From assembly GCF_003011925.2 (NCBI RefSeq), contig NZ_PXXU01000009.1, positions 1 through 64,000 of the forward strand: 64,000 bases of DNA, given 5' to 3'. Positions within the stretch are counted from its first letter, which is position 1. Every line of letters starts with the position of its first letter. The DNA is from Nitrosomonas supralitoralis (GTDB lineage Bacteria; Pseudomonadota; Gammaproteobacteria; Burkholderiales; Nitrosomonadaceae). The notes below the pieces were generated by a model. It was given only the letters and a program-made list of their open reading frames with translations. It had not been told where the DNA came from and searched no databases. A program made the position numbers and the translations under genes. Positions 55,767 through 64,000 of the stretch are shown here, one piece after another.

Positions 55767-56532
55767 TTTTTGAAATTTTAAATAAGTTAAAAAAATTGTT
55801 TGTTGTTGCGACAGCAATGTCATTTAATTCCACAGCACGTAAACGCGCGATTTCTTCTGCTACATGACGCACAAAGGCAGGCTGATTTTGTTTGCCACGA
55901 AATGGCACCGGAGCAAGATAAGGCGAATCAGTTTCAATCAGCATTCTATCTAACTGAATGTTCCTGGCAACTTCTTTTAACGCTAATGCATTTTTAAATG
56001 TCACAATACCAGAAAATGAAATGTAAAAATTCATCGCAATCGCTTGCTCCGCGACCTCCCAACTTTCGGTAAAACAATGCATCACGCCACCTACTTGATC
56101 AGCACCCTCCTCGCGCATGATTCTTAGCGTATCTTCAGCAGCCGCGCGTGTATGAATGATCAATGGCTTGTTTGCTTTGCGTGCGGCACGGATATGTTGA
56201 CGGAAACGCTCCCGCTGCCATTCCAAGTCCCCTTGCAAACGAAAATAATCTAAACCAGTTTCACCAATAGCAATGACTTTGGGGTGATTGGCCAACTCTG
56301 CCAATTCGTGCGCCTGCGGTTCAATCTGATCTTCGTAATCCGGATGAACACCTACGGATGCAAACAAATTGTGATGCGTTTCCGCCAAGGTGCGTATCCG
56401 CGGAAAATCCGGCAAATTGACACTGACACATAGCGCATGCGTGACTTGATTCTCCTGCATGTTAACTAATAGTTGATCAAGATCTTTTGCAAGATCGGGA
56501 AAATCAAGGTGGCAATGTGAATCTATAAACAT
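55750..56532 (-). CDS. TatD family hydrolase
   Basis: A metal-dependent DNase of the TatD/YcfH family. The start at 56532 (260 residues; MFIDSHCHLDFPDL) is right for the family, with SHCHLD metal ligands; an earlier frame start is unlikely. Other blocks are GVHPDYED, AIGETGLDYFR, PLIIHTRAAAEDTLRIM, GVMHCFTESW and LIETDSPYLAP. It follows queD by 19 bp. Confidence 0.95.
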   Translation of the reverse strand: MFIDSHCHLDFPDLAKDLDQLLVNMQENQVTHALCVSVNLPDFPRIRTLAETHHNLFASVGVHPDYEDQIEPQAHELAELANHPKVIAIGETGLDYFRLQGDLEWQRERFRQHIRAARKANKPLIIHTRAAAEDTLRIMREEGADQVGGVMHCFTESWEVAEQAIAMNFYISFSGIVTFKNALALKEVARNIQLDRMLIETDSPYLAPVPFRGKQNQPAFVRHVAEEIARLRAVELNDIAVATTNNFFNLFKISKNGLSN

Positions 56533-56551
56533 AGAATAAAGTATTAAATAA

Positions 56552-57001
56552 TTATCGGACACCGCGCACTGCATCAGCCCAACAATTGGGCGTTTCAAAC
56601 AAGCGCACTTGTTCTAATTGCAGATGATTGCCATAGCTATCCTGGTAAGCGCTATCCAAAATGTTAAAAGCGATAAGCGCCAGATTCTCAGCAGTAGGCT
56701 GAACATCCAGGATGACAGTTTTATGATCTTCGATTGATTGCAAAAATTGCAAAACTTGTTGATCTCCGGAATAAACCAGAAATGCATGATCCCAGTGATC
56801 CACCAGGGCTGATTTTGCAATTTGCTTCACTTCGGAAAAATCCATAACCATACCTTGCTGTGCGACGCCTTCGTCAGCGATAATGTTACCCGACAAGGTA
56901 ATTTCAATACAATAGCGATGACCGTGTAAATGACGGCATTGGCTGTTATGCGTTGAAATGCGATGGCCCGAGTCAAATTCCAACCTGCGTGTGATTAACA
57001 T
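56552..57001 (-). CDS. queD: 6-carboxy-5,6,7,8-tetrahydropterin synthase
   Basis: QueD forms carboxy-tetrahydropterin for queuosine synthesis. I take the ATG at 57001 (149 residues) because LITRRLEFDSGHRI matches the family start. Zinc ligands are in FDSGHR and CRHLHGHRY, the latter with the catalytic Cys. VMDFSEVKQIAK, LDHAFL-like DHWDHAFLV and VRLFETPNCWADA complete the fold. It begins the minus-strand run queD-tatD-ankyrin-SDR-ald and faces a radical SAM gene across 45 bp. Confidence 0.93.
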   Translation of the reverse strand: MLITRRLEFDSGHRISTHNSQCRHLHGHRYCIEITLSGNIIADEGVAQQGMVMDFSEVKQIAKSALVDHWDHAFLVYSGDQQVLQFLQSIEDHKTVILDVQPTAENLALIAFNILDSAYQDSYGNHLQLEQVRLFETPNCWADAVRGVR

Positions 57002-57046
57002 ACGTACAATTTTAATAGCGCTAAATAAATTAATTGGATTGTAACA

Positions 57047-57907
57047 TTGCAATCAAAACCTAACTTATTGAATACGATTGATCACAGTCGTGACCGTGCC
57101 GGGCTCACTTATGTTTATCCGGTCATATCCCGCCGTGCCGGTGGTGTATCGATCGGTATTAACCTTAATCCAAACAATGCCTGCAACTGGCGCTGCGTAT
57201 ACTGCCAGGTACCGGAACTTAAACGCGGCTCGGCGCCTCGCATTGACCTGAACAAACTGGAAATAGAATTGCGATCATTCTTGCACGAATTGATTCATGG
57301 CGATTTCATGCACAAACAGGTACCTCCGGAAGCCAGAAAAATTCACGATATCGCTATCTCCGGTAATGGTGAACCCACCAGCGCAAAAGAATTTGATCAA
57401 GTTATCGAGTTGATTGGTCGCGTCAAAAAAGACTTTACATTGCCGGCAGAATTTAAAATAGTATTAATTACCAATGGCAGCCTGATTCATCGACCTATGG
57501 TACAAGCTGGTCTGAAACATATGGCTGCCCTGAATGGAGAAGTCTGGTTCAAATTTGACCGCGCATTGGCAAAAGAGAGGCAGCGTATCAATAATACCTC
57601 GATTAGTCTGAGAAAAATCTATGATCATTTGCGAATAGCCACTTCACTCTGTCCTACTTGGCTGCAGACCTGCATTTTCCAGATTGATGGCGCCCCCCCT
57701 GCTGAAGAGGAAATTATTGCTTATATAAAATTCTTACAGCATCTGATTGATCATGAGATTCCAATTAAAGGTGTTCTATTGTACGGCATTGCACGCCCTT
57801 CGCTGCAACCTGAAGCAGCACGGCTATCAACAGTGGATGAACCATGGCTAACGGATTATGGAAATAGAATTCAAGCGCTCGGCATAACGGTAAAAATCAA
57901 TCCATAA
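57047..57907 (+). CDS. COG0731-type radical SAM protein
   Basis: A 286-residue radical SAM enzyme with a CxxxCxxC cluster site, Cys46, Cys50 and Cys53 (NACNWRCVYCQVP), an ISGNGEPTS motif for SAM binding and INLNPNNACNW. It resembles the family of wyosine-base-like enzymes (COG0731), whose bacterial members are uncharacterised. It begins with a TTG codon 45 bp from divergent queD. It lacks the short length and the Cys pattern of QueE, so it is not an obvious queuosine enzyme despite the neighbour. Confidence 0.8.
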   Translation: MQSKPNLLNTIDHSRDRAGLTYVYPVISRRAGGVSIGINLNPNNACNWRCVYCQVPELKRGSAPRIDLNKLEIELRSFLHELIHGDFMHKQVPPEARKIHDIAISGNGEPTSAKEFDQVIELIGRVKKDFTLPAEFKIVLITNGSLIHRPMVQAGLKHMAALNGEVWFKFDRALAKERQRINNTSISLRKIYDHLRIATSLCPTWLQTCIFQIDGAPPAEEEIIAYIKFLQHLIDHEIPIKGVLLYGIARPSLQPEAARLSTVDEPWLTDYGNRIQALGITVKINP

Positions 57908-57982
57908 GTATCATCACTCAAATTTTCTGTTATCGCCATGAATTTATCTCCGTGTTGCTAATTTGCAACAAAAGATAATTTC

Positions 57983-57996
57983 TTGATATTGATCAA
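57983..57996. promoter_or_regulatory. FNR/ANR/NnrR-type box
   Basis: TTGATATTGATCAA is a perfect match to TTGAT-N4-ATCAA, the binding site of FNR-family regulators that sense oxygen or NO. A TATAAT lies at 58010-58015 and a TTTTAA at 58019-58024; the latter would put the box near -41.5, the class II position. The next gene is the porin at 58208. The site is seen; regulation of the porin is inference. Confidence 0.65.
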
Positions 57997-58207
57997 TACT
58001 ATTATTTTGTATAATTGATTTTAACGTAAAACTGTAAGAATAATCTGATGAGATTTTATACAGAGATGATATCCATCCAGGCCTTAGAAATTGTGCTTAT
58101 CGCTAATAATGGCTGCTCTAATCGTGCAATAAAACCATAACTCCACCAGCAACAATGTTTTGTGTTCTCAGTAATATCGTATTAATCCCACTCACAGGAG
58201 CTTCGTA

Positions 58208-59899
58208 ATGAATTCATCGCGCGTGTTTTCTTTTTCAGCAGAACATTCTGCCGAGTTAAGAATGCATTGGATAAAGAAAACACCACATTGGTTATCCAAT
58301 ATCGGCTTTACTTTTGTTGTTGCTATGTGCCTAATTTCTCAGGCCCACGCAACAAATCCAGCACCTACAAATACAAACACTCCGACAGTTGCAACACCTG
58401 CCGATGCATCACAGGCTGCGGATCGATTTGATATGTCGAAGGTACCTCCTATCACTGCGGCATCGCGCCCCGGCTTGTTTTCTCTGCCGTCCTCTGGCCC
58501 CGGTTATTATTCTTTCTGGGACATGGTTACCAGCAACAAACGCGAAAAACCACCGGTTGCGCCTTATGCTCCTTTTGCGCTATTGACCACGCCAGCCTAT
58601 GACATCGACTTTCGCTATCTGGACAACCCAGATCATGAAAAAGACATTTTTGATCCGGTCAAAAGAATCCATTTAGCCAGTGATTGGCTATTATCATTTG
58701 GCGGCAGTTTCTGGTATCGCTACGCAAATGAAACCGACAGCCGTTTAAATGCTGCCGGTACTGACAATAGTTTTCATTTGCTGCGCACACGGTTCCATGC
58801 CGATTTATGGTACAAAGATAGAGTACGATTATTTGCTGAATTTATTGATGCCCGTATTCTCGGAGCTGATTTACCTCCCCTCGCAACGGATAGAAACCAT
58901 ACCGATATGCTCAATTTGTTCACTGATATCAAACTGGCCAATGTCAACAATGGTCCTGTTTATATCCGTGTCGGACGGCAGGAATTACTGTATGGTTCAC
59001 AAAGATTGATCTCCACACTGGATTGGGTCAATACTCGTAGAACATTTCAAGGTGTAAAAACTTTCTGGCGTACACCTGAATGGGATGTTGACGCATTCTG
59101 GGTGCGTCCGATGATAACCGAAAAAGGTAATTTTGATAATTGGGATACGCAGCAGAATTTCTTTGGTTTGTGGGCTACCCACAAACCAAAACCCGGTCAT
59201 TTGATCGATCTTTATTTTCTCAGCCTGGAGAATGACCGCAATCTTCCTGCAGCCAATGTATTGGCAGGGAATATTCTGCAGGGTAATTCTCATGTACATA
59301 CCTTAGGCAGCCGGCTTGCGGGCAATTTTGACAATTTCCTTTACGAACTGGAAGGTATGTATCAATTCGGCCAGCGCTCCGGTCTGGATGTGTCCGCTTT
59401 TGCTGTGGCTACCGGAGTCGGTTATCGATTCGCTATGCCAATGAACCCGCAAGGCTGGATCCGTTATGATTTCGCATCTGGCGACAGTAACTCCAAAGAT
59501 GGCAGAAGCAATACTTTTAATCAACTGTTTCCGTTCGGTCACTATTATCTGGGTTTCCTGGACCGTGTAGGACGTCAGAATATTCATGATATCAATGCAC
59601 AATTCACCATGAATCCAATGCCGTGGGTTACCTTTATTTCACAGTACCACCGATTCTATCTGGCGAATGAGCGCGATTATTTGTATAACGCTGCAGGCGC
59701 AGCCACGCTGCGAGACATTACAGGCCAATCCGGCAGCCATGTGGGGGATGAAGTTGATTTCCGGTTCAATCTTCATATCAACCGTCATCAGGATGTACTG
59801 ATTGGATATACAAAAATGTGGAGTGGCAATTTCTTGAAGAAACAAGTGCCTGGAATCTCCCCTGATCTCTTCTATGTTCAGTACAATATCCGGTTTTGA
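58208..59899 (+). CDS. AlgE-like alginate export family porin
   Basis: The 563-residue outer-membrane protein has an unusually long N-terminal region before the signal peptide hydrophobic core (about 34-50, ending AHAT), a proline/threonine-rich linker, and the alginate-export barrel: WLLSFGGSFWYRYANETDSR, LLRTRFHADLWYKDRVRLFAEFIDAR, YIRVGRQELLYGSQRLISTLDWVNTRRTFQG, and C-terminal VQYNIRF with terminal Phe. It has AGGAG before its start. A perfect FNR-type box lies upstream, and a GC-rich hairpin follows the gene. Confidence 0.88.
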   Translation: MNSSRVFSFSAEHSAELRMHWIKKTPHWLSNIGFTFVVAMCLISQAHATNPAPTNTNTPTVATPADASQAADRFDMSKVPPITAASRPGLFSLPSSGPGYYSFWDMVTSNKREKPPVAPYAPFALLTTPAYDIDFRYLDNPDHEKDIFDPVKRIHLASDWLLSFGGSFWYRYANETDSRLNAAGTDNSFHLLRTRFHADLWYKDRVRLFAEFIDARILGADLPPLATDRNHTDMLNLFTDIKLANVNNGPVYIRVGRQELLYGSQRLISTLDWVNTRRTFQGVKTFWRTPEWDVDAFWVRPMITEKGNFDNWDTQQNFFGLWATHKPKPGHLIDLYFLSLENDRNLPAANVLAGNILQGNSHVHTLGSRLAGNFDNFLYELEGMYQFGQRSGLDVSAFAVATGVGYRFAMPMNPQGWIRYDFASGDSNSKDGRSNTFNQLFPFGHYYLGFLDRVGRQNIHDINAQFTMNPMPWVTFISQYHRFYLANERDYLYNAAGAATLRDITGQSGSHVGDEVDFRFNLHINRHQDVLIGYTKMWSGNFLKKQVPGISPDLFYVQYNIRF

Positions 59900-59917
59900 A
59901 CATTACCAAATCAACAC

Positions 59918-59941
59918 AACCACCGGAAAACACCGGTGGTT
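59918..59941 (+). terminator. Perfect hairpin after the second porin gene
   Basis: AACCACCGG (59918-59926) and CCGGTGGTT (59933-59941) form a perfect 9-bp stem with a 6-nt loop, 19 bp after the stop. There is little T-tract (TTATAAC), so termination may be weak. Confidence 0.6.
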
Positions 59942-60094
59942 ATAACTCTCTGATGAACGATAAACACGCAAACAACTAACAACTTGATAAAAACTAATTG
60001 CAGTGGTTGTGCATGTCGTAAATAGCGGGAAACAGTTTTAGAATTTAATATGCATGCTCCCACCAATCTGCAATGATTCTACTTACTGCGGAGT

Positions 60095-60997
60095 TTAACG
60101 AGCACGTTCATTCAAAATAAAATCCCGCACTATCTTGATCTGGTGATCATCCATTAGCATTGGGGCATGACCGATACCAGGTAATTCAACCACCGCAGCC
60201 TTTGCACCTCGCACTTGCATTTGTGCTGCCGTTTCTGCCAACAAAATATCTGATTCCATACCGCGTAAAACCAAAGTAGGAACGTTGAGTTGATCCCATT
60301 GTGCCCATAAATCAATATCAGAAATTTCGTGCGCCTTAAAACTCACTGCAATTCTTGGGTCGTATCGAAAACCGTAAGTACCATCGGCATACTCACGAGC
60401 ACTATGAATCGCCATATGATTCCATTGCTCGTCAGTCAGAGGACCAAAAGAAACTGAAATCATTTTCATGTAATTCTTAAATTCCTCAAAACCAGCAAAA
60501 CGAGGATCTTTACCAACATAATCGGCTATTCTTTTTAATGCTACCGCAGGAATTAACGGGCCAAGATCACTTATCACCAACTTATTGATTGAAACTGGCA
60601 GATTTGGTTGCAACGCCAACACCATTCCAATCAATCCTCCCATAGAGACACCCACCCAATCCAATATTATTTCCGTGGTGTATTGTGATTTGAGATAGTT
60701 CAGTAGCGATATCGCATCCGAAAGATACAATGGGTAATAATCATAATCATGCGCATGCTGCAGCCAATCACTTTGGCCTCGTCCAACAACATCAACGCAA
60801 ATCACCCTGCAATCCGTCTGAAGCGTACGCGCCAGATAATCGAAATCACGACAATTACGTGTCAATCCATGCACACAGAGCACAATATGTGGATTCTTAC
60901 GGTCACCCCAATCGGTGTATGCAATATGATGGGGTTCTTTTGGCTTATCGTCAGATGACAGAGTTGGTACAAGTAGTCGATTTACAGGGATTTTCAT
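60095..60997 (-). CDS. Alpha/beta hydrolase
   Basis: A 300-residue cytoplasmic hydrolase of the alpha/beta fold. The oxyanion region is LCVHGLTRNCRDFDYLA, the nucleophile elbow GVSMGGLIGM, the acid probably in LRGMESDILL and the His in PGIGHAPML. It resembles the haloalkane dehalogenase/epoxide hydrolase-like or esterase family; substrate unknown. It is transcribed alone with a 368-bp spacer upstream. Confidence 0.85.
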   Translation of the reverse strand: MKIPVNRLLVPTLSSDDKPKEPHHIAYTDWGDRKNPHIVLCVHGLTRNCRDFDYLARTLQTDCRVICVDVVGRGQSDWLQHAHDYDYYPLYLSDAISLLNYLKSQYTTEIILDWVGVSMGGLIGMVLALQPNLPVSINKLVISDLGPLIPAVALKRIADYVGKDPRFAGFEEFKNYMKMISVSFGPLTDEQWNHMAIHSAREYADGTYGFRYDPRIAVSFKAHEISDIDLWAQWDQLNVPTLVLRGMESDILLAETAAQMQVRGAKAAVVELPGIGHAPMLMDDHQIKIVRDFILNERAR

Positions 60998-61365
60998 GAG
61001 CTTATTATGCTATCTTTTCAGATTTAAGGAATTTGCTTTTACTGTAAGCAGATACCGTAAGATTTTAAACAACTATCTCCGGTATCACCAGAGTAGATAT
61101 CTCTCTAACAAACTGCTGAAAAAGCATCTGGACAAATCGATACAAGGAATAAACGGGCAAAAATCGCAGCTTACCCTAAAATAAGCACTTTAAACTCGTT
61201 CCTATCGCAGCACCGACAATGCAGATGGTTTTTCAAAGGGCTCCTAAAGCCCCATGATTTTTTGTTGCGTATTGAATACTGGCTGTGTAAAAATTTTCAA
61301 ACAACATATGATTGCTTTCTTAAACAAACAAGCTACCTTAACTAAATCTTGAATAGAAGTAAAAT
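60998..61365. other. Intergenic spacer
   Basis: Between the divergent hydrolase and LpxK-like genes I see no convincing gene or RNA. A 62-codon frame (60996-61184) is basic, overlaps the divergent start codon and has no ribosome-binding site, so I do not call it. Confidence 0.45.
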
Positions 61366-62376
61366 ATGAAATTGTCTGACCTTTACTGGCATCGAATCAC
61401 TCCACTGCATTTTCTATTGTGGCCAATAAGTGTTCTATATGGTTTTTTCTTATCTCTGAAAAGATTATGTTATTGGCTGGATATTTTGCCTTCTGTCAAG
61501 TTACCTGTACCTGTCATTATGGTTGATAGTATAAGTGTTGCTGATGGCGGCAAAACCCCCTTGCTTCTTTGGCTTGTGGATTTCCTGATAACTCAGGGTT
61601 ATCGGCCTGGAATCATAACGCGTGATAACTCTGACAATCCCGTCTTACCACATGAAATAACCTCTGACAATGATTTACTTAGCACTGATGGAAAAGCATT
61701 TTTATTAGCTCATCACTGCCGAAAATCCTGTCCGGTATGGGTTGGAAAAGACAGAGCCGCCACCGCACAAGAATTATTGAGCACTTATCCGGCATGTAAT
61801 ATCATTATCTGTAATGATGGGATGCAATATTATCGACTTGAGCGCGATATAGAAATCATAGTCGTTGATTTCAGCGAACATAGTTCTGGCAATGGATTAT
61901 TACTGCCTGCAGGACCGCTGCGCTTGAAGCCTAATCAGTTAAGAGAGTCCGATATTATCGTAACAAATGGGAAACCAAATTTTCATCTCGACATGAGCAA
62001 GTGGGGCAAAACCTATAATATGCGATTGACAAACGATACTGTATATAACGTGCTTGATCCTGAAATTCAGCGACCCATCTCCAGTTTTAAAAATAAACAG
62101 CTGCATTTTCTGACTGACATTGATAACTCTCGCTGGTGCTTGGATTACATACAAAAAATGGAACTGAATGCGGAATTACACTCTTATGCAGAAAATCATC
62201 GATTTAGTCAGCACGAGATTTATCTCCCTGAAGCTGATGCTATACTAATGCCGGAAGAAAATGTGCTACAGTGCAAAAAATTTGCTAATGACAAACTGTG
62301 GGCTTTGCCGAAGAGAGCTTGGATTAATGACGAATTACAAGCACTCCTACTAAAGAAACTAAAAAACAAAAATTAA
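61366..62376 (+). CDS. LpxK-like protein with eroded kinase motifs
   Basis: LpxK phosphorylates the 4' position of the lipid A precursor. This 336-residue protein keeps the overall LpxK layout: an N-terminal membrane helix (WHRITPLHFLLWPISVLYGF), the P-loop-region VDSISVADGGKTPLLLW, WVGKDRAATA, NDGMQYYRLERDIEIIVVDF and GNGLLLPAGPLRLKPNQLRES. However the P-loop has lost its early glycines (only GGKT with Gly62, Lys63 and Thr64 stays), the usual SRGYGG is TRDNSDN, and the usual DDG[LF]QH is NDGMQYY (Asn150 replaces Asp). It is also not next to msbA or kdsB. It is either a divergent paralogue with changed function or an inactive one. Confidence 0.75.
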   Translation: MKLSDLYWHRITPLHFLLWPISVLYGFFLSLKRLCYWLDILPSVKLPVPVIMVDSISVADGGKTPLLLWLVDFLITQGYRPGIITRDNSDNPVLPHEITSDNDLLSTDGKAFLLAHHCRKSCPVWVGKDRAATAQELLSTYPACNIIICNDGMQYYRLERDIEIIVVDFSEHSSGNGLLLPAGPLRLKPNQLRESDIIVTNGKPNFHLDMSKWGKTYNMRLTNDTVYNVLDPEIQRPISSFKNKQLHFLTDIDNSRWCLDYIQKMELNAELHSYAENHRFSQHEIYLPEADAILMPEENVLQCKKFANDKLWALPKRAWINDELQALLLKKLKNKN

Positions 62377-62591
62377 TCCCAGAGAATCATTACATTTTTT
62401 TAAGTTACAAGAAAAATTTCAACCTGGAAGAAATCGTGGATAGGTACTTTGCTATTCACGGTTTTGTACGTTTAAGCTATGAAAAAAAGCATCCATTCCA
62501 TCCTAAAAAAAGCTAAATCTAGTTTTCTTTAAAGGAAGTGTGTAGAATCTTGCGGTTTTCCAATTAAGAAAATAAGTGGATCATTAATCCT

Positions 62592-63821
62592 GTGGCATTT
62601 TTCGTACAAAAATATGGCGGCACATCAGTCGGGAGTACCGAACGGATAAAGAATGTTGCTCGCAGAGTGGCAAAATTTCATTCGCAAGGACATCAAATTG
62701 TAGTTGTCGTTTCAGCCATGAGTGGTGAAACAAACCGCTTGATTGCATTGGCTCATGAAGTACAGGAGAATCCGGATCCACGTGAACTAGATGTAATGAT
62801 CTCTACCGGCGAGCAAGTGTCGATTTCATTATTGGCAATGGCATTAACGGAACTTGATATCAAAGCTAAAAGCTATACTGGATCCCAAGTTAAAATTTTA
62901 ACTGATAGCACACACACGAAAGCTCGAATACTGAATATTGATGAAGCTGGGATTCGAGCTGACCTCGACGCTGGTTATGTAGTTGTCGTTGCAGGATTTC
63001 AGGGTGTAGACGAGAAAGGCAGCATCACAACACTTGGTCGGGGTGGATCAGATACTACTGGAGTTGCCCTGGCTGCAGCTCTAAAGGCTGATGAATGCCA
63101 GATTTATACAGATGTTGATGGAATCTATACAACAGATCCACGTGTTGTAGCTGAAGCAAGAAGGCTAAACACCATAACCTTTGAAGAAATGCTTGAAATG
63201 GCTAGCCTTGGCTCCAAGGTATTGCAACTAAGATCTGTTGAATTTGCTGGAAAATACAAAGTAAAACTGAGAGTTTTATCGAGCTTTGAAGATGAAGGTC
63301 AAGGCACTTTGATTACTTTTGAGGAAGATGAAAATATGGAACAAGCAGTTATTTCAGGGATCGCATTTAATCGCGACGAAGCAAAAATTACTGTATTAGG
63401 TGTTCCAGATCATCCTGGTATTGCTTATCAGATTCTTGGACCCGTAGCTGATGCCAATGTCGATGTGGATATGATCATCCAAAACGTTGGTCAGGATGGC
63501 TTAACAGATTTCTCATTTACTGTTCATCGTAATGAATTTAACAATACGATGAACATTTTAAAAGAAAAAATTCAACCTCATATTGGTGCACGTGACGTAC
63601 TTGGAGGTGATAGAATTGCGAAAGTATCAATTGTGGGCGTTGGAATGCGCTCGCACGCCGGCATTGCCAGCAAAATGTTCCGGGTATTAGCAGAGGAAGG
63701 AATTAATATACAAATGATTGCCACTTCTGAAATAAAAATATCAGTTGTCGTCGATGAAAAATATATGGAACTAGCTGTCCGAGTTTTACACAAAGCTTTT
63801 GATCTTGATCAAGAACCCTGA
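62592..63821 (+). CDS. lysC: Aspartate kinase
   Basis: Aspartokinase makes aspartyl phosphate, the entry to lysine, threonine and methionine synthesis. The 409 residues start at a GTG with FFVQKYGGTSVGSTERIKN, show STGEQVSISLLAMAL, TTLGRGGSDTTGVALAAALKADECQIYTDVDGIYTTDPR and, after about 265, two ACT domains (KITVLGVPDHPGIAYQILGPV and VSIVGVGMRSHAGIASKMFRVL) for feedback control by lysine or threonine. Length is that of the beta-subunit-containing LysC type found in many beta-proteobacteria. A tRNA-Ser gene follows. Confidence 0.97.
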   Translation: MAFFVQKYGGTSVGSTERIKNVARRVAKFHSQGHQIVVVVSAMSGETNRLIALAHEVQENPDPRELDVMISTGEQVSISLLAMALTELDIKAKSYTGSQVKILTDSTHTKARILNIDEAGIRADLDAGYVVVVAGFQGVDEKGSITTLGRGGSDTTGVALAAALKADECQIYTDVDGIYTTDPRVVAEARRLNTITFEEMLEMASLGSKVLQLRSVEFAGKYKVKLRVLSSFEDEGQGTLITFEEDENMEQAVISGIAFNRDEAKITVLGVPDHPGIAYQILGPVADANVDVDMIIQNVGQDGLTDFSFTVHRNEFNNTMNILKEKIQPHIGARDVLGGDRIAKVSIVGVGMRSHAGIASKMFRVLAEEGINIQMIATSEIKISVVVDEKYMELAVRVLHKAFDLDQEP

Positions 63822-63882
63822 ATTTAATCTCATGAATTGGTCAATGAACTAACATACAATTAATTACATTTAATATTTTAAC

Positions 63883-63975
63883 GGAGAGATGGCCGAGTGG
63901 TCGAAGGCGCTCCCCTGCTAAGGGAGTATAGGCACAAAAAGCTTATCGAGGGTTCGAATCCCTCTCTCTCCGCCA
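63883..63975 (+). tRNA. tRNA-Ser (anticodon GCT)
   Basis: The acceptor stem GGAGAGA (63883-63889) pairs with TCTCTCC (63965-63971), followed by G and encoded CCA (63973-63975). The anticodon stem CTCCC/GGGAG encloses CTGCTAA with GCT at 63917-63919. A long variable arm (GGCACAAAAAGCTTATC region) and the T stem GAGGG/CCCTC with TTCGAAT are typical of tRNA-Ser reading AGC and AGT codons. Confidence 0.97.
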
Positions 63976-64000
63976 ACACATTGTCCACCATCATCCAAAC

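Noticed and set aside
58048-58140. 30-codon frame downstream of the FNR-type box
   Set aside because: Weak ribosome-binding site and no protein-like pattern; likely chance.
60996-61184. 62-codon basic frame between the hydrolase and the LpxK-like gene
   Set aside because: No ribosome-binding site, overlaps the divergent start codon, no family.
1-64000. CRISPR arrays, integrase genes, complete insertion sequences, rRNA
   Set aside because: None was found on reading; the tRNA-Ser at the right end is not followed by an integrase within the window.

Overview
The window looks like a chromosomal segment of a betaproteobacterium, most likely a Nitrosomonas-type ammonia oxidiser. This is inferred from overall protein character, moderate-to-low GC with AT-rich spacers, a short HisG, FlhDC, an uncommon abundance of copper and outer-membrane proteins, and the gene mix. 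No rRNA, CRISPR array, complete insertion sequence or prophage was seen. The only RNA gene recognised is a tRNA-Ser(GCT) at the right end.

Layout. 0-6.8 kb: a secreted multicopper oxidase with its own terminator, an HDOD protein, proA and a lipoyl-domain dihydrolipoamide dehydrogenase. 6.8-10.6 kb: a small secreted protein, then a tightly overlapping three-gene cassette (retropepsin-like 'zinc protease' lipoprotein, inactive transglutaminase fused to 7 TM segments, RimK-like ATP-grasp ligase). 10.6-17.5 kb: an Hpt-REC-REC-GGDEF diguanylate cyclase, a VIT-family transporter, DUF3617, DUF1993 and CruF-like membrane proteins, and two unknowns. 17.5-21 kb: an accessory stretch with 1.3 kb of gene-poor, partly decayed DNA, a GH24 lysozyme directly followed by an LprI/DUF1311 putative lysozyme inhibitor, and an FRG-domain protein. 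21-30.4 kb: core metabolism and repair (purEKC, an orphan exbD, sodB, hisGD, an rRNA/tRNA methyltransferase, uvrB). 30.4-32.5 kb: an aspartate aminotransferase and flhDC.

32.5-36.9 kb is a sparse, decaying region: unknown small proteins, one with an internal duplication, a phosphoribosyltransferase pseudogene and a CBS-domain protein. 36.9-40 kb is a four-gene overlapping operon: Memo, AMMECR1, radical SAM AmrS and a dienelactone-hydrolase-like enzyme. 40.2-47.4 kb holds a lipase and what I consider the most interesting system: a minus-strand run encoding two secreted proteins predicted to have an N-terminal histidine (one YcnI/DUF1775-like), a TlpA thioredoxin, a DUF4266 lipoprotein, a DUF3570 outer-membrane protein fused to a second His/Met-rich barrel, and an ApbE flavin transferase. 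The DUF3570 protein contains a D-x-x-S-G-A-T sequence matching the ApbE flavinylation motif, suggesting a covalently flavinylated, possibly copper-linked envelope redox module.

48-64 kb: two AlgE-type porins (one downstream of a perfect FNR-type box), the fatty acid cis/trans isomerase cti, a queD-tatD-ankyrin-SDR-ald run, a COG0731 radical SAM protein, an alpha/beta hydrolase, an LpxK-like protein with eroded motifs, lysC and tRNA-Ser. Functional assignments rest on reading motifs by eye; no database search was run.
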